From the NCBI GenBank assembly GCA_001795455.1, contig MGPB01000003.1:1-64000 (forward strand): DNA of 64,000 nucleotides, in the 5' to 3' direction. This DNA is from Curvibacter sp. GWA2_63_95. Lineage in GTDB: Bacteria; Pseudomonadota; Gammaproteobacteria; Burkholderiales; Burkholderiaceae_C. Positions 8,776 to 17,603 of the stretch are shown here, piece by piece (positions within the stretch are counted from its first letter, which is position 1; every line of letters begins with the position of its first letter). Below the pieces are notes generated by a model, which searched no databases, was not told the origin of the DNA, and saw nothing but the letters and a program-made list of their open reading frames with translations. A program made the position numbers and the translations under genes.

Positions 8776-9775
8776 CCAGCGTCCTGTTTCACCAAAGGGT
8801 CGCCCCAAGGTGAAACGGCTGCCCCCAGTGGGCAATGCCGCAGGTGTCGCAGGGAGTGTGGGTGCGGCCCTGCTGCGTTACACCCTCGATCTTTTCGAGC
8901 CTTTTGAGGCCCAGGCCCCCGTGGATACTGCGCAAGCAGCTCCTAAAAACATAGCAAATCTCACGCCGGACCAGCCCTTTGTGGCCGGGCAGCCGCTGCA
9001 GCAGGCGATTTCACCCGCCCACTACGCCCATCCCAAAGCCACGCGCGAGGTGCGCCTGGACGGTGCCGTGGTGGCCTATGCTTTTGCCCGCGGCAAGCGC
9101 CGCACCATTGGGTTTGCCGTGGGGCCCGACGGTTTGAGCGTGCGTGCCCCACGCTGGACGCCGCTGGCCGAGGTGGATGCGGCGTTGCAGGAAAAAGCCA
9201 GCTGGATTCTGCGCAAACTGGCCGAGACGCGTGAGCGCCAGGCCCGGCAGCAGCAGACCCAAGTGGTCTGGCAAGACGGGGCCGAGTTTCCCTACTTGGG
9301 CCAGACGGTGCGCATGGTGCTGGACGCCGGCCACGGTTTTGCTGCCAAGGGCGCCCAGCTGGCAGCAGAGCCCAATGCGCAGGGCGTGTTGCCGCTGCAT
9401 GTGGCCCTGCCACACACCGCCACGCCCGAACAGATCCGCGACGCCGTACAGGCCTGGCTGATGCGCCAGGCCAAGGCCAACTTTGTGCAGCGCCTGGACC
9501 ACTTCGCGCCCCAGCTGCAGGTGCAGTGGAAGAAGCTGAGCCTCAGCAACGCCGGCACCCGCTGGGGCAGCGCCAAGTCCGATGGCTCCATCCGCCTGAA
9601 CTGGCGCCTCATCCACTTCCGCCAGGCCGTGATCGACTACGTGGTAGCCCATGAGCTGAGCCACCTGCGCGTGATGGACCACAGCCCCCGCTTCTGGGAC
9701 ACCGTGCGCTCGGTCGTACCCGATTACGCGGAGTTGCGCGGCAGCCTCAAGGACCCGACCCTGCCCCAGTGGTGA
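8768..9775 (+). CDS. YgjP/SprT-like zinc metallopeptidase (M48-type, DUF45)
   Basis: Up to 335 residues. The C-terminal half is the YgjP-like metallopeptidase domain with HELSH at residues 295-299 and the downstream SPRFWDTV helix; RWGSAKSDGSIRLNWRL precedes it as in this family. Physiological substrate unknown. The first ~65 residues are largely made of two repeat elements (R3 at 8786, R1 at 8902) and are poorly conserved-looking, so the start is uncertain. I give the TTG at 8768 overlapping plsC; GTG at 8810 is an alternative. Last gene of the corC-to-protease run. Confidence 0.82.
   Translation: MASQRPVSPKGRPKVKRLPPVGNAAGVAGSVGAALLRYTLDLFEPFEAQAPVDTAQAAPKNIANLTPDQPFVAGQPLQQAISPAHYAHPKATREVRLDGAVVAYAFARGKRRTIGFAVGPDGLSVRAPRWTPLAEVDAALQEKASWILRKLAETRERQARQQQTQVVWQDGAEFPYLGQTVRMVLDAGHGFAAKGAQLAAEPNAQGVLPLHVALPHTATPEQIRDAVQAWLMRQAKANFVQRLDHFAPQLQVQWKKLSLSNAGTRWGSAKSDGSIRLNWRLIHFRQAVIDYVVAHELSHLRVMDHSPRFWDTVRSVVPDYAELRGSLKDPTLPQW
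8786..8830 (-). repeat. R3 GC-rich repeat, in frame at the protease N-terminus
   Basis: GTTTCACC, then GGGTCGCCCCAAGGTGAAAC and GGCTGCCCCC match the reverse complement of the element at 14780-14826. GTTTCACC and GGTGAAAC form a local hairpin. It encodes protease residues of the type PVSPKGRPKVKRLPP. Confidence 0.7.
8902..8960 (-). repeat. R1 short interspersed repeat, in frame (reverse)
   Basis: The reverse strand reads GATTTGCTATG, then TTTAGGAGCTGCTTGCGCA, GTATCCACGGGGGC and GGGCCTCAAAA, a full R1 copy inside the protease N-terminal region (encoding about VDTAQAAPKNIANL). Confidence 0.85.
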
Positions 9776-9891
9776 GGCTTCTGCAAGACGGCGTGAACAA
9801 GGCGATCGCTTTTTCCAAGCCCCCGACTGCGTTTGACGACGTCCCTTCCATCCAGACCTTGGTGGTCGCTCCCTAGCGGGGCGCCTGCGGT

Positions 9892-10587
9892 TTACCGGAC
9901 GGTCTGGGCGTCCTGCCCAAACAGAATCTTCTTGGCCGCCTCGTCCATGCCCGGGTTCTTGATGCCGTCGGCAATCGCGTAGGCGCGTGCGGTGGCGGGG
10001 CGCGCCGCTACGCGGGCAAACCAGGCGGCCAGATGCGGGAAATTTTCCAGCTTCTGGCCCTGGCGTTCGTAGGGCACGACCCAGGGGTAGCTCGCCATGT
10101 CGGCGATGCTGTAGTCGCCCGCAATGTACTCGCGGCCATCGCTCAGGTGTTTGTTCAGCACGCCGTAGAGGCGCGCGGTTTCCTTGGTGTAGCGCTCCAT
10201 GGCGTAGGGCAGTTTCTCGGGCGCGTACTGGTTGAAGTGGTGGTTCTGCCCAGCCATGGGGCCCAGGCCGCCCATCTGCCAGAACAGCCATTGCAGCGCC
10301 ACATTGCGCCCGCGCAGGTCCTGCGGCACAAAGCGGCCGATCTTGTCTGCCAGATACAGCAGGATGGCGCCGGATTCAAACAGTGGAATCGCTGCGCCTC
10401 CGTCGCTGGGCGACTGGTCCACGATGGCGGGGATGCGGTTGTTGGGTGCGATGGCCAGAAAGTCGGGCTGGAACTGCTCGCCGCGGCCGATGTTGATGGT
10501 GTGCAGCTGGTAGGGCAGGCCGGCCTCTTCCAGAAACATCGTGATCTTGTGGCCGTTGGGTGTGGTCCAGTAGTACAGGTCAATCAT
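9892..10587 (-). CDS. Glutathione S-transferase family protein (YfcG/YghU-like)
   Basis: A 231-residue GST beginning MIDLYYWTTPNGHKI, the N-terminal thioredoxin-fold signature of YfcG-type GSTs, which act as glutathione-dependent disulfide-bond reductases in E. coli. The glutathione-binding segments NNRIPAIVD and LFESGAILLYLADK are present. An in-frame extension to 10674 overlaps the MFS gene and is not conserved, so I use the ATG at 10587. It lies 31 bases downstream of the MFS gene on the same strand, a likely two-gene unit. The 9776-9891 spacer to the convergent protease gene holds only GC-rich sequence. Confidence 0.88.
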   Translation of the reverse strand: MIDLYYWTTPNGHKITMFLEEAGLPYQLHTINIGRGEQFQPDFLAIAPNNRIPAIVDQSPSDGGAAIPLFESGAILLYLADKIGRFVPQDLRGRNVALQWLFWQMGGLGPMAGQNHHFNQYAPEKLPYAMERYTKETARLYGVLNKHLSDGREYIAGDYSIADMASYPWVVPYERQGQKLENFPHLAAWFARVAARPATARAYAIADGIKNPGMDEAAKKILFGQDAQTVR

Positions 10588-10618
10588 GCAAGGCGCTCCC
10601 TTTGAAAGAGCGCAAACC

Positions 10619-11830
10619 TTAGCCGATTTGCTTTGGGCTTGCAGCACCGCGCCCAATCCACAGCACGGCCCCACCGATCAGTCCCATGCCCAGCACCAGC
10701 ACGGTAATCACGCCGCGTGCGTCCGCGCCCTGCGCACCCAGGCCGACGGCCAGCCCTGCCAGCGGTTGTGTCAGGTTGTTGAGCAGCACGACCACACCGC
10801 TGGTTTTGCCAAAGTCTTGCGGCGGGATGATGCGCTGACGGCCGGCACGGATGTAGACGCTGAACATCTTGTCGAACCCGATGACCAGCAAAAAGCCCAG
10901 CCCATACACCGCGGGGTGCACGGCCCAGGCCGTCATCAGCCCACCCGCCAGCAACAAGGTGTAGGACCACACGCCCAGCGCGTGGCCGCGCCAGTGCACG
11001 CGGGCCACCCAGGCCAGCACCAGCACCGTGACCACCGCGCCCGCGGTTTGCAGCTGCGCATACACCGCATTGCTTTGGACCAGCAGGCCGGTCACCATGG
11101 CGGCGGCGGTGGCTTGCGTCACACCCACCACCAGGTTGACGCCGGCCGCCAGCGCAATCAGCGGTTTGAGGCCGGGCAGTTGCACGATGTGGTGCAGTGC
11201 GGTGCGCAGCGGAACCCACCAGCGTTCCCCCTGCGCGCTGCGGCCCTGGGGCAGGGCGCCGGTGTGCTGGCGCTGCCACCAGGCCAGCCCGGCATCGGCC
11301 AGCAGAAACAACAAGGCGCTGACCCCCAACACGCCTTGCCAGGGCCACAGTGCCAGGGCCGCAGCAGCCACCGCCGGGCCGGCCACCATGCCCAACTGGT
11401 CGGCAATCTGGGCATGGGCCAACACCCGCTCAAACCGGTCCCCGGGAAAGATGTGGGGCAGCAGCACCTCGCGCGCCATCACGCCCTGGGTGGTGAACAC
11501 ACCGCAGGCCGCCGACACCAGCACCAGTGCCACCAGCGCGGCATGCCCATGCAAGGCAACGCCGGCTGCCAGTCCGGCGATGCAGCTCAGCGCCCGCAGG
11601 GCCTGGCTTTGCCGCAGCAGGCGCATGGGCGGGTGCCGGTCGCTCAGCACACCGCAGACGGGGAAGGCGACAAAACGCGCGAGTGTTTCCACAAAAAATG
11701 CAATCCCGGTCCACGACGCGCTGCCGGTCTGTTGGTACACCACCAGTGGCACCAAAAACAGCAAGACCTGGTCCGCCAGGCGCGAGAGCAGCAAGGAGGC
11801 GTAAAACAGCAAATGGTGGGTGCGCAGCAT
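10619..11830 (-). CDS. MFS transporter
   Basis: A 403-residue integral membrane protein with about 12 predicted helices. The TM2-TM3 loop reads GVLSDRHPPMR, a major facilitator signature, and the first helix carries LLLSRLADQVLLFLVPLVVY. It resembles drug/macrolide-efflux-type MFS proteins, but the substrate cannot be read from sequence. It is followed closely by the GST gene, which might hint at export of, or protection from, electrophiles (weak inference). Confidence 0.85.
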   Translation of the reverse strand: MLRTHHLLFYASLLLSRLADQVLLFLVPLVVYQQTGSASWTGIAFFVETLARFVAFPVCGVLSDRHPPMRLLRQSQALRALSCIAGLAAGVALHGHAALVALVLVSAACGVFTTQGVMAREVLLPHIFPGDRFERVLAHAQIADQLGMVAGPAVAAAALALWPWQGVLGVSALLFLLADAGLAWWQRQHTGALPQGRSAQGERWWVPLRTALHHIVQLPGLKPLIALAAGVNLVVGVTQATAAAMVTGLLVQSNAVYAQLQTAGAVVTVLVLAWVARVHWRGHALGVWSYTLLLAGGLMTAWAVHPAVYGLGFLLVIGFDKMFSVYIRAGRQRIIPPQDFGKTSGVVVLLNNLTQPLAGLAVGLGAQGADARGVITVLVLGMGLIGGAVLWIGRGAASPKQIG

Positions 11831-11922
11831 GGGCCCACTGTAGCGGCGATCGTTGCGCCCTCGGGCGCTACGGCAGGGTGTCCTGCAGCGTTCCAGTTTT
11901 GTAACTGACCAGCGGTGTGCGG

Positions 11923-12984
11923 CTAGCCCGGGGTGGCTGCAAAGCGCAACACGCCGTCAGCGCCCCGCGTGCGCTGCAGCTGCCCCGCATACCAGAGCGC
12001 GTGCAGGTGGGCCACGGCCTCACCCAGTGCGAAGGTGGTCTGGTGAAAGTCCATGGCGCGCGTGAATAGCACGGGAATGATGTCGGCGGCACTGCAGGCC
12101 TGCTGGCGGCAGGCTTGCCGCACCTTGTCCAGATGGGCGCGGTGGTGGTCGTGCAGCTGCTGGATGCGTTCATGCAGACCTGTGAAGGGCTTGCCGTGCG
12201 CGGGGAGTACCAGTGTGGACTCGGGCAGGGGACGGAACTTGTCGATGGAACCCAGGAATAGGGCCAGTGCGTCGGCCTCGGGTTCGGACTCGTAGACGCT
12301 GACATTGGTGGAGATGCGCGGCAGCATCATGTCGCCGGCTATCAGCACGTTCAGGCCTTCGCAGTACAGCGCCATGTGTTCGGGCGCGTGGCCGTAGCCG
12401 CTGATGCAGCGCCACGTGTGGGCGCCAATGCGCAGCGTCTGGCCGTCCAGCAGGCGGTGGTAGTCGTCGGGCACCGAGGGCACCAGGGTGGTGAAGTAGT
12501 CACGTCGGTTCAGCAGTTTGGACTGGGTCTCGGCATCGTTGAGCCCATGCTGTGCGAAGAAGGCCGCCGTGCGTGCGCCGCCAAAGCTGGTTGGCGCCAG
12601 ACACGCTAAGCGAGCGACCTGGTAGTCCAACCCACTGATCCACAGCGGAGCATTCCACCGATCGCACAGCCAGTGCGCCAGGCCAATGTGGTCGGGGTGC
12701 ATGTGGGTGGCGATGACGCGCAGGATGGGCAGGCCTGCCAGTTCATGCGCGAAGATCTCCCCCCATTGCGCCTTGGCTTCGTCGCGGTGAATGCAGGTGT
12801 CCACCACGCTCCAGCCGGCTACACCGTCCATCTCATCGCGCAGCAGCCAGAGGTTGATGTGGTTCAGCGCAAAGGGCAGGGCCATGCGGATCCACTTGAT
12901 GCCCGGTGCCACCTCGATGCAGCGGCCGTTCTCGGGCAGGGCGTCGCCCAAGGGGTAATGCAGGCGCTGTTCCAGGTCGTTCAT
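11923..12984 (-). CDS. MBL-fold metallo-hydrolase
   Basis: A 353-residue metallo-beta-lactamase-fold hydrolase. The metal motif is THMHPDHIG (H-x-H-x-D-H), with further ligands at GYGHAPEHMALY, GDMMLP and PAHGKPF. A C-terminal winged-helix-like domain of about 100 residues follows. Substrate unknown; it may be a thioesterase-like enzyme of acyl-CoA metabolism, judged from its place. I choose ATG 12984; the longer frame to 13041 reads through the operator palindrome at 13009. It is divergent from liuR, so both probably respond to the same operator. Confidence 0.85.
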   Translation of the reverse strand: MNDLEQRLHYPLGDALPENGRCIEVAPGIKWIRMALPFALNHINLWLLRDEMDGVAGWSVVDTCIHRDEAKAQWGEIFAHELAGLPILRVIATHMHPDHIGLAHWLCDRWNAPLWISGLDYQVARLACLAPTSFGGARTAAFFAQHGLNDAETQSKLLNRRDYFTTLVPSVPDDYHRLLDGQTLRIGAHTWRCISGYGHAPEHMALYCEGLNVLIAGDMMLPRISTNVSVYESEPEADALALFLGSIDKFRPLPESTLVLPAHGKPFTGLHERIQQLHDHHRAHLDKVRQACRQQACSAADIIPVLFTRAMDFHQTTFALGEAVAHLHALWYAGQLQRTRGADGVLRFAATPG

Positions 12985-13008
12985 AAGCCCCAATCGTTTT
13001 GCTTCATA

Positions 13009-13032
13009 ATTGACGTTTACGTAAACGTCAAT
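13009..13032. promoter_or_regulatory. Perfect 24-bp palindromic operator (probable LiuR site)
   Basis: A perfect inverted repeat with core GACGTTTACGTAAACGTC sits between the divergent MBL and merR genes. The same core recurs at 27672. MerR-family LiuR sites are of this TTTACGTAAA type (established for the family), so autoregulation plus control of both directions is likely (inference). Confidence 0.85.
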
Positions 13033-13087
13033 CTTGGGCATTGTAGACAGGCGGGGCCTGCTGCCCTGTCGCCACCTTTACCGCACC

Positions 13088-13519
13088 ATGAGCACCACCT
13101 ACAGCATCAGCGATCTGGCCAAAGAATTTGATTTGACCACCCGTGCCATTCGCTTCTACGAGGACCTGGGGCTGTTGGAGCCCGAGCGCACCGGGCCGGG
13201 CGGGCGCAACCGCGTGTACAGCGGGCGTGATCGCACCCGCCTGAAGCTCACGCTGCGGGCCAAGCGCCTGGGGCTGAGCCTGACCGAGGCCAAGGACATT
13301 ATCGAGATGTACGACAGTCCGCGGGACACGGGGGCGCAGTTGAAGAAGTTTCTGGACGTGCTGGCTGCCCACCGCAAGCAGGTGGAAGAGCAGATGGCCG
13401 AGCTCCAGTCCAATCTGGACGAGATCAAGGTGCACCAGCGCGAAGCACGGGCGCTGCTGCTGGCCAGCGAAGCCAAGGCCAGCCGGCCCGCCACCACCCC
13501 CAAAAAAGCTGCCAGCTGA
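13088..13519 (+). CDS. liuR: MerR-family regulator, LiuR-like
   Basis: A 143-residue MerR-type activator/repressor. The N-terminal winged helix reads YSISDLAKEFDLTTRAIRFY then EDLGLLEPERTG, the classic MerR DNA-binding face. A dimerisation coiled coil (about residues 75-125) and an Ala/Lys-rich tail follow. It lies directly upstream of isovaleryl-CoA dehydrogenase, and a palindrome of LiuR type lies upstream, so I call it the regulator of leucine/isovalerate utilisation. Start ATG 13088 (MSTTYSI); the upstream extension covers the promoter. Confidence 0.88.
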   Translation: MSTTYSISDLAKEFDLTTRAIRFYEDLGLLEPERTGPGGRNRVYSGRDRTRLKLTLRAKRLGLSLTEAKDIIEMYDSPRDTGAQLKKFLDVLAAHRKQVEEQMAELQSNLDEIKVHQREARALLLASEAKASRPATTPKKAAS

Positions 13520-13555
13520 GCGGCCATTTCAAAACACCATCACGAGGAGACTTCC

Positions 13556-14737
13556 ATGAACAACCTGCCCGGACTGAATTTCCAACTCGGCGAAGACATT
13601 GACGCCCTGCGCGACGCGGTGCGCGAATTTGCCCAAGCCGAAATCGCCCCCCGCGCTGCCGAGATCGACCGCAACGACCAGTTCCCCATGGACCTGTGGC
13701 GCAAGATGGGGGACCTGGGCGTGCTCGGCATCACCGTCGGCGAGGAATACGGCGGCGCCAACATGGGTTACCTGGCGCACATGATTGCCATGGAAGAAAT
13801 CTCGCGCGCATCGGCCAGCGTGGGCCTCTCCTATGGCGCGCACAGCAACCTGTGCGTCAACCAGATCAAGCGCAACGGCACCGACGCGCAGCGCGCCAAA
13901 TACCTGCCCAAACTCATCAGTGGCGAACACGTAGGCGCTTTGGCCATGAGCGAGCCCGGGGCGGGTTCGGATGTCTTGAGCATGAAGCTCAAGGCCGAAG
14001 ACAAGGGCGGCTACTACCTGCTCAACGGCAACAAGATGTGGATCACCAACGGCCCCGACGCCGACACGCTGGTGGTCTACGCCAAGAGCGAGCCCGAGCT
14101 GGGGGCGCGTGGTGTCACCGCTTTCCTGATCGAAAAGGGCATGCCCGGTTTCAGCATTGCGCAAAAGCTCGACAAGCTGGGCATGCGCGGCAGCCACACC
14201 GGCGAGCTGGTATTTCAGAACGTGGAAGTGCCGCTGGCCAACGTACTGGGCGGCGTCAACGGCGGCGCCAAGGTGCTGATGAGCGGCCTGGACTACGAGC
14301 GTGCGGTGCTCACCGGCGGCCCGCTGGGCATCATGCAGTCCGTCATGGACAACGTGATTCCTTACATCCACGACCGCAAGCAGTTCGGCCAGAGCATTGG
14401 CGAATTCCAGCTCATCCAGGGCAAGGTCGCCGACATGTACACCGTGCTGCAGGCCGGGCGCAGCTTTGCCTACACCGTGGCCAAGAACCTCGACCTGCTG
14501 GGCACCGAACACGTGCGCCAGGTGCGCAAGGACTGTGCCTCCGTCATCTTGTGGACGGCCGAGAAGGCCACCTGGATGGCCGGCGAGGGCGTGCAGATCT
14601 TCGGCGGCAATGGCTACATCAACGAATACCCGCTGGGCCGCCTGTGGCGTGACGCCAAGCTGTACGAAATCGGGGCTGGCACCAGTGAGATTCGCCGCAT
14701 GCTGATTGGCCGGGAGCTGTTCGCTGAGACAATGTAG
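13556..14737 (+). CDS. liuA: Isovaleryl-CoA dehydrogenase
   Basis: A 393-residue FAD acyl-CoA dehydrogenase oxidising isovaleryl-CoA to 3-methylcrotonyl-CoA in leucine degradation. [15 protein letters not shown] carries the Glu at the position used by isovaleryl-CoA dehydrogenases as catalytic base, unlike the C-terminal Glu of most family members. [11 protein letters not shown] and the C-terminal [19 protein letters not shown] are family hallmarks. A good AGGAG lies upstream of the ATG. It is 36 bases after liuR, probably co-transcribed. The end of the gene forms one arm of an inverted repeat around an R3 element. Confidence 0.94.
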   Translation: MNNLPGLNFQLGEDIDALRDAVREFAQAEIAPRAAEIDRNDQFPMDLWRKMGDLGVLGITVGEEYGGANMGYLAHMIAMEEISRASASVGLSYGAHSNLCVNQIKRNGTDAQRAKYLPKLISGEHVGALAMSEPGAGSDVLSMKLKAEDKGGYYLLNGNKMWITNGPDADTLVVYAKSEPELGARGVTAFLIEKGMPGFSIAQKLDKLGMRGSHTGELVFQNVEVPLANVLGGVNGGAKVLMSGLDYERAVLTGGPLGIMQSVMDNVIPYIHDRKQFGQSIGEFQLIQGKVADMYTVLQAGRSFAYTVAKNLDLLGTEHVRQVRKDCASVILWTAEKATWMAGEGVQIFGGNGYINEYPLGRLWRDAKLYEIGAGTSEIRRMLIGRELFAETM

Positions 14738-14840
14738 AGCATTGCCCCCACGGTTACCCACTGCGTGTGGCGCCCTGCCCCCCGAGGGGGCCGCGTTCAC
14801 CTTGGGGCGGCCCTGCGGTGAAACCTAGCCCTACATTGTC
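14728..14840. repeat. R3 GC-rich element flanked by an inverted copy of the liuA 3' end
   Basis: GACAATGTAGAGC (14728-14740, containing the liuA stop) is mirrored by GCCCTACATTGTC (14828-14840), 12 of 13 matching. Between them lies a GC-rich element with the hairpin GCCCCCCGAGGGGGC and a segment TTCACCTTGGGGCGGCCC that matches the repeat at 8786 in reverse. It may also act as a bidirectional transcript barrier; no T-run follows. Confidence 0.75.
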
Positions 14841-14849
14841 CTAACCTGA

Positions 14850-16865
14850 ATGAAATCCGCCATTGCCCGTACCCTGACAACCCTTCTCCATGGTGCCCTG
14901 CGCGGCCTGTTGCGCGCCTGGGTGCTGGTGGTGCCGCTGGTGCTGGCACTGTCCTTGGTTCGGCTCGGACAACTGGCCTATTTTTGGCCCAGTGGCTACC
15001 AGGCGTCTGGTGCTGACCTGACCGCAGTGGTGATTCAGGGGCTGCGCTTTGACCTCAAGGTCAGCGCCATTGCGGGCTTTGTGCTGCTCCTGCTCTTGCC
15101 CTGGGTGTCGGGCAAGGTGCAGGCGCGTATCGCCGGTGTGGTGGCGTTTGTGTTTGTGATGGCCTCGCTGGTCAATCTGCACTATTTCGGCTTTTACAAA
15201 ACCCCCATCGACTCCCTGGTGTTCGGGTTGGTGGAGGACGACACCGCCGCCGTGCTGGAAACCATCTGGCGCGATTTTCCGGTCATCTGGACCCTGTTGC
15301 TGGCGGCAGCACTGACCTGGGCTGCCATCGCCTTGCACCGCGGCTTGGTGCAGCGCCTGCAGCCGGACACCTTGTTGCAGACCCGCCATGCCATGACCAA
15401 GGTGTTGGTGGCCGTGTTGGTGCTGTTTGCCATGCTGTTTGCGGGCAAGGGCACCTTGCGGCAGATGGCGCTGCAGCGCCAGCATTTGACGGTCACCACT
15501 TCGCAGTTTCTCAACGACATGGTGCCCAACGGCATCATTGCCCTCAAGTACGCGTGGGACAGCCGGGGCCAGTCGCAAAACCTGTCGGACCCGCTGGTGG
15601 GCCTGAAGGCCATGGGCTTCGAGTCCCCGCAAGCTGCGGCCCAGGCGCTCGGCTTGCCCATGGGGTCGGACGAGGAAGTCAAGGCCGCGCTCTACCAGCA
15701 CGATCCCTTGCCGATGGGCACGGCCAAGAAAAACCTGGTGTTCTTTCTGATGGAGTCGTGGAGCGCCGAGCCTATGCTCTACCAGAGCCCCCAGTTCGAT
15801 GTGCTGGGGCGTCTGGCTCCCACATTGACGGACCCTAGCAAGGTGTGCCACTTCCGCAACTTTGACTCGGCCCATGCAGGCACCCACCCCTCGCTGGAAG
15901 CCATTCTGTTCTCCACCCCCATCACCCCGCTCACGCTGGGCGACGTGGGGCGTAAGCCCATTCCCTGGGCGCTGGCCAAGGTGGTGAAGGACGCCGGTTA
16001 CCAAACGCTGTTTGTGACCTCCGCCCGTTCGGGCTGGCGCGATTTGAACCGCGTGCTCAAAGTGCAGGGCTTCGACGAAGTGGTGGATGCCAACACCCTC
16101 AAGGAAGCCTACCCCGAGGCCACACTGGGCATCTGGGGCGTGTGGGACAGCTATGTCTTCAAGTACCTGAGCAAACGCATGGCCGCCCAGCCCACCGACA
16201 AGCCGCTGTTTGTGTTTGTGCTCACCAGCACCAACCACCCGCCTTATGACCTGCCCGCCGACTACCAACGCGTGCCGCGCGACATGGGCCTGTGGAAGGG
16301 TGAAACCAACTCGGAGACACTCATCCCCAACCTGGACAGCTACCACTACGCGGCGGACCTGCTGGGCGGATTTGTGCAAGAGGTGCAAAGTGGCCCGCTC
16401 AAGGACACCACCATCATTGCCGGTACGGGCGACCACAATGTGCGCTCGTTTGGCGTCTACGCCGAGGCCAGCCGCCGCTACCTGGTGCGCCAGGTGCCGT
16501 TTGTCATTTGGGGCAGCAAACTCCATTGCGGCAACCAGCTGGACCAGCCCGCCAGCCACCGTGACATGTTCAACACACTGCTGCCCTTGGCGGGCATTGA
16601 TGCGCCCTATATCAACGCCGGGCGCAACCTGCTCAAGCCCTTGTCCGCGCAGCCCGACCCCGTGAACGCACCACGCGCCATGTTCTTCACGGGTGAGGCG
16701 CGCAACGCCCAAGGCATGTGGCAACTCGGCAACAAGGCTTCGTTTGTCTGCAGCTCTGCCAAGCCGCCTGCGGCGCAGTGCGAGTTCAACGCGCTGGACG
16801 ACCAGCAGGAACGTGCCCGGTACGGACTTTTGGACTGGCATGTTCGCATCTCACTTAAGAAATAA
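14850..16865 (+). CDS. LTA-synthase-family sulfatase-fold membrane protein
   Basis: A 671-residue protein with five or so N-terminal membrane helices (residues about 20-165) and a large periplasmic alkaline-phosphatase/sulfatase-like domain. FFLMESWSAEP supplies the first metal-binding Glu, HAGTHPSLEAILFS the nucleophile region, and GTGDHNVRSF the second metal site. In Gram-negatives such proteins are phosphoglycerol or phosphoethanolamine transferases acting on periplasmic glucans or lipids; which one cannot be told here. The start lies ten bases beyond the inverted repeat, with no convincing Shine-Dalgarno. The carbonic anhydrase gene follows by 8 bases. Confidence 0.85.
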   Translation: MKSAIARTLTTLLHGALRGLLRAWVLVVPLVLALSLVRLGQLAYFWPSGYQASGADLTAVVIQGLRFDLKVSAIAGFVLLLLLPWVSGKVQARIAGVVAFVFVMASLVNLHYFGFYKTPIDSLVFGLVEDDTAAVLETIWRDFPVIWTLLLAAALTWAAIALHRGLVQRLQPDTLLQTRHAMTKVLVAVLVLFAMLFAGKGTLRQMALQRQHLTVTTSQFLNDMVPNGIIALKYAWDSRGQSQNLSDPLVGLKAMGFESPQAAAQALGLPMGSDEEVKAALYQHDPLPMGTAKKNLVFFLMESWSAEPMLYQSPQFDVLGRLAPTLTDPSKVCHFRNFDSAHAGTHPSLEAILFSTPITPLTLGDVGRKPIPWALAKVVKDAGYQTLFVTSARSGWRDLNRVLKVQGFDEVVDANTLKEAYPEATLGIWGVWDSYVFKYLSKRMAAQPTDKPLFVFVLTSTNHPPYDLPADYQRVPRDMGLWKGETNSETLIPNLDSYHYAADLLGGFVQEVQSGPLKDTTIIAGTGDHNVRSFGVYAEASRRYLVRQVPFVIWGSKLHCGNQLDQPASHRDMFNTLLPLAGIDAPYINAGRNLLKPLSAQPDPVNAPRAMFFTGEARNAQGMWQLGNKASFVCSSAKPPAAQCEFNALDDQQERARYGLLDWHVRISLKK

Positions 16866-16873
16866 TCAAGCCC

Positions 16874-17539
16874 ATGACTGACAAACTCAACGCCCTCTTT
16901 TCCCGCAACCGTGAATGGGCCGCCGAGATGGAGCGCTCGCGTCCCGGCTTCTTTACGGGGCTGGCCAACCAGCAAAAGCCCAAGTACATGTGGATCGGTT
17001 GCTCCGACAGCCGCGTGCCCGCCAACGAGATCATTGGCCTGGCGCCGGGCGAAATCTTCGTGCACCGCAACGTGGCCAATGTGGTGGTGCATTCCGATCT
17101 GAATGCGCTGTCCACCATCCAGTTCGCGGTGGAGCGGCTCAAGGTCAAGCACATCATGGTGGTGGGCCATTACGGCTGCTCGGGTGTGCAGGCCGCGCTC
17201 GAAGGGGCGCGTATCGGCTTGGCCGACAACTGGCTGCGCCACATCCAGGACGTACGGGATCGCCACCGCGACATCCTGGACGTCATCCCCGAGCACGGCA
17301 AGGCGGCCGCCCTGTGTGAGCTCAATGCCATCGAGCAGGTGGTCAATGTGGCGCAGAGCACGGTGCTGCAAGACGCCTGGGCCGCGGAGCAGGATGTCAC
17401 GCTGCATGGTTGGGTGTATGGCGTGCATGACGGCTTGGTGCAGGACCTGCACATGACCGTGGCGCGCCAGGACAACCTGGACGCCCTGTACCGCGAAGCC
17501 ATCTCCGGCGTGCGCCTGATGCCACGAAATCCAAGGTAA
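16874..17539 (+). CDS. can: Beta-class carbonic anhydrase
   Basis: A 221-residue zinc enzyme for CO2/bicarbonate interconversion. Zinc ligands are Cys43 (IGCSDSRVPANEI), His99 and Cys102 (VVGHYGCSGV), with the Asp45-Arg47 dyad of the beta class. Length and sequence fit the E. coli Can type. It starts 8 bases after the sulfatase-like gene, so the two may be co-transcribed. The stop is followed at once by a reverse R1 repeat. Confidence 0.95.
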   Translation: MTDKLNALFSRNREWAAEMERSRPGFFTGLANQQKPKYMWIGCSDSRVPANEIIGLAPGEIFVHRNVANVVVHSDLNALSTIQFAVERLKVKHIMVVGHYGCSGVQAALEGARIGLADNWLRHIQDVRDRHRDILDVIPEHGKAAALCELNAIEQVVNVAQSTVLQDAWAAEQDVTLHGWVYGVHDGLVQDLHMTVARQDNLDALYREAISGVRLMPRNPR

Positions 17540-17540
17540 A

Positions 17541-17596
17541 TAAGCCTCTTGCGCCTGTGGAATATGCGTGAGTAGCTATTAAATTTATAGCATTTT
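17541..17596 (-). repeat. R1 short interspersed repeat, intergenic, upstream of aceK
   Basis: The reverse strand reads AAAATGCTATAAATTT, then AATAGCTACTCACGCATATT and CCACAGGCGCAAGAGG. It fills the whole can-aceK gap and ends 7 bases before the aceK ATG, so it must form the aceK 5' leader if transcription starts upstream. Confidence 0.85.
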
Positions 17597-17603
17597 GTTG
17601 CCC

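Noticed and set aside
9776..9891. GC-rich spacer between the protease and GST genes as a repeat or terminator
   Set aside because: Some similarity in composition to R3, but no alignable core and no stem with T-run; left unannotated.
11923..13131. Reading frames on both strands containing the peptide DVYVNVN near 13020 and again near 27690
   Set aside because: These are translations of the palindromic operator, not a conserved protein motif. The real starts lie inside the palindromes' flanks.
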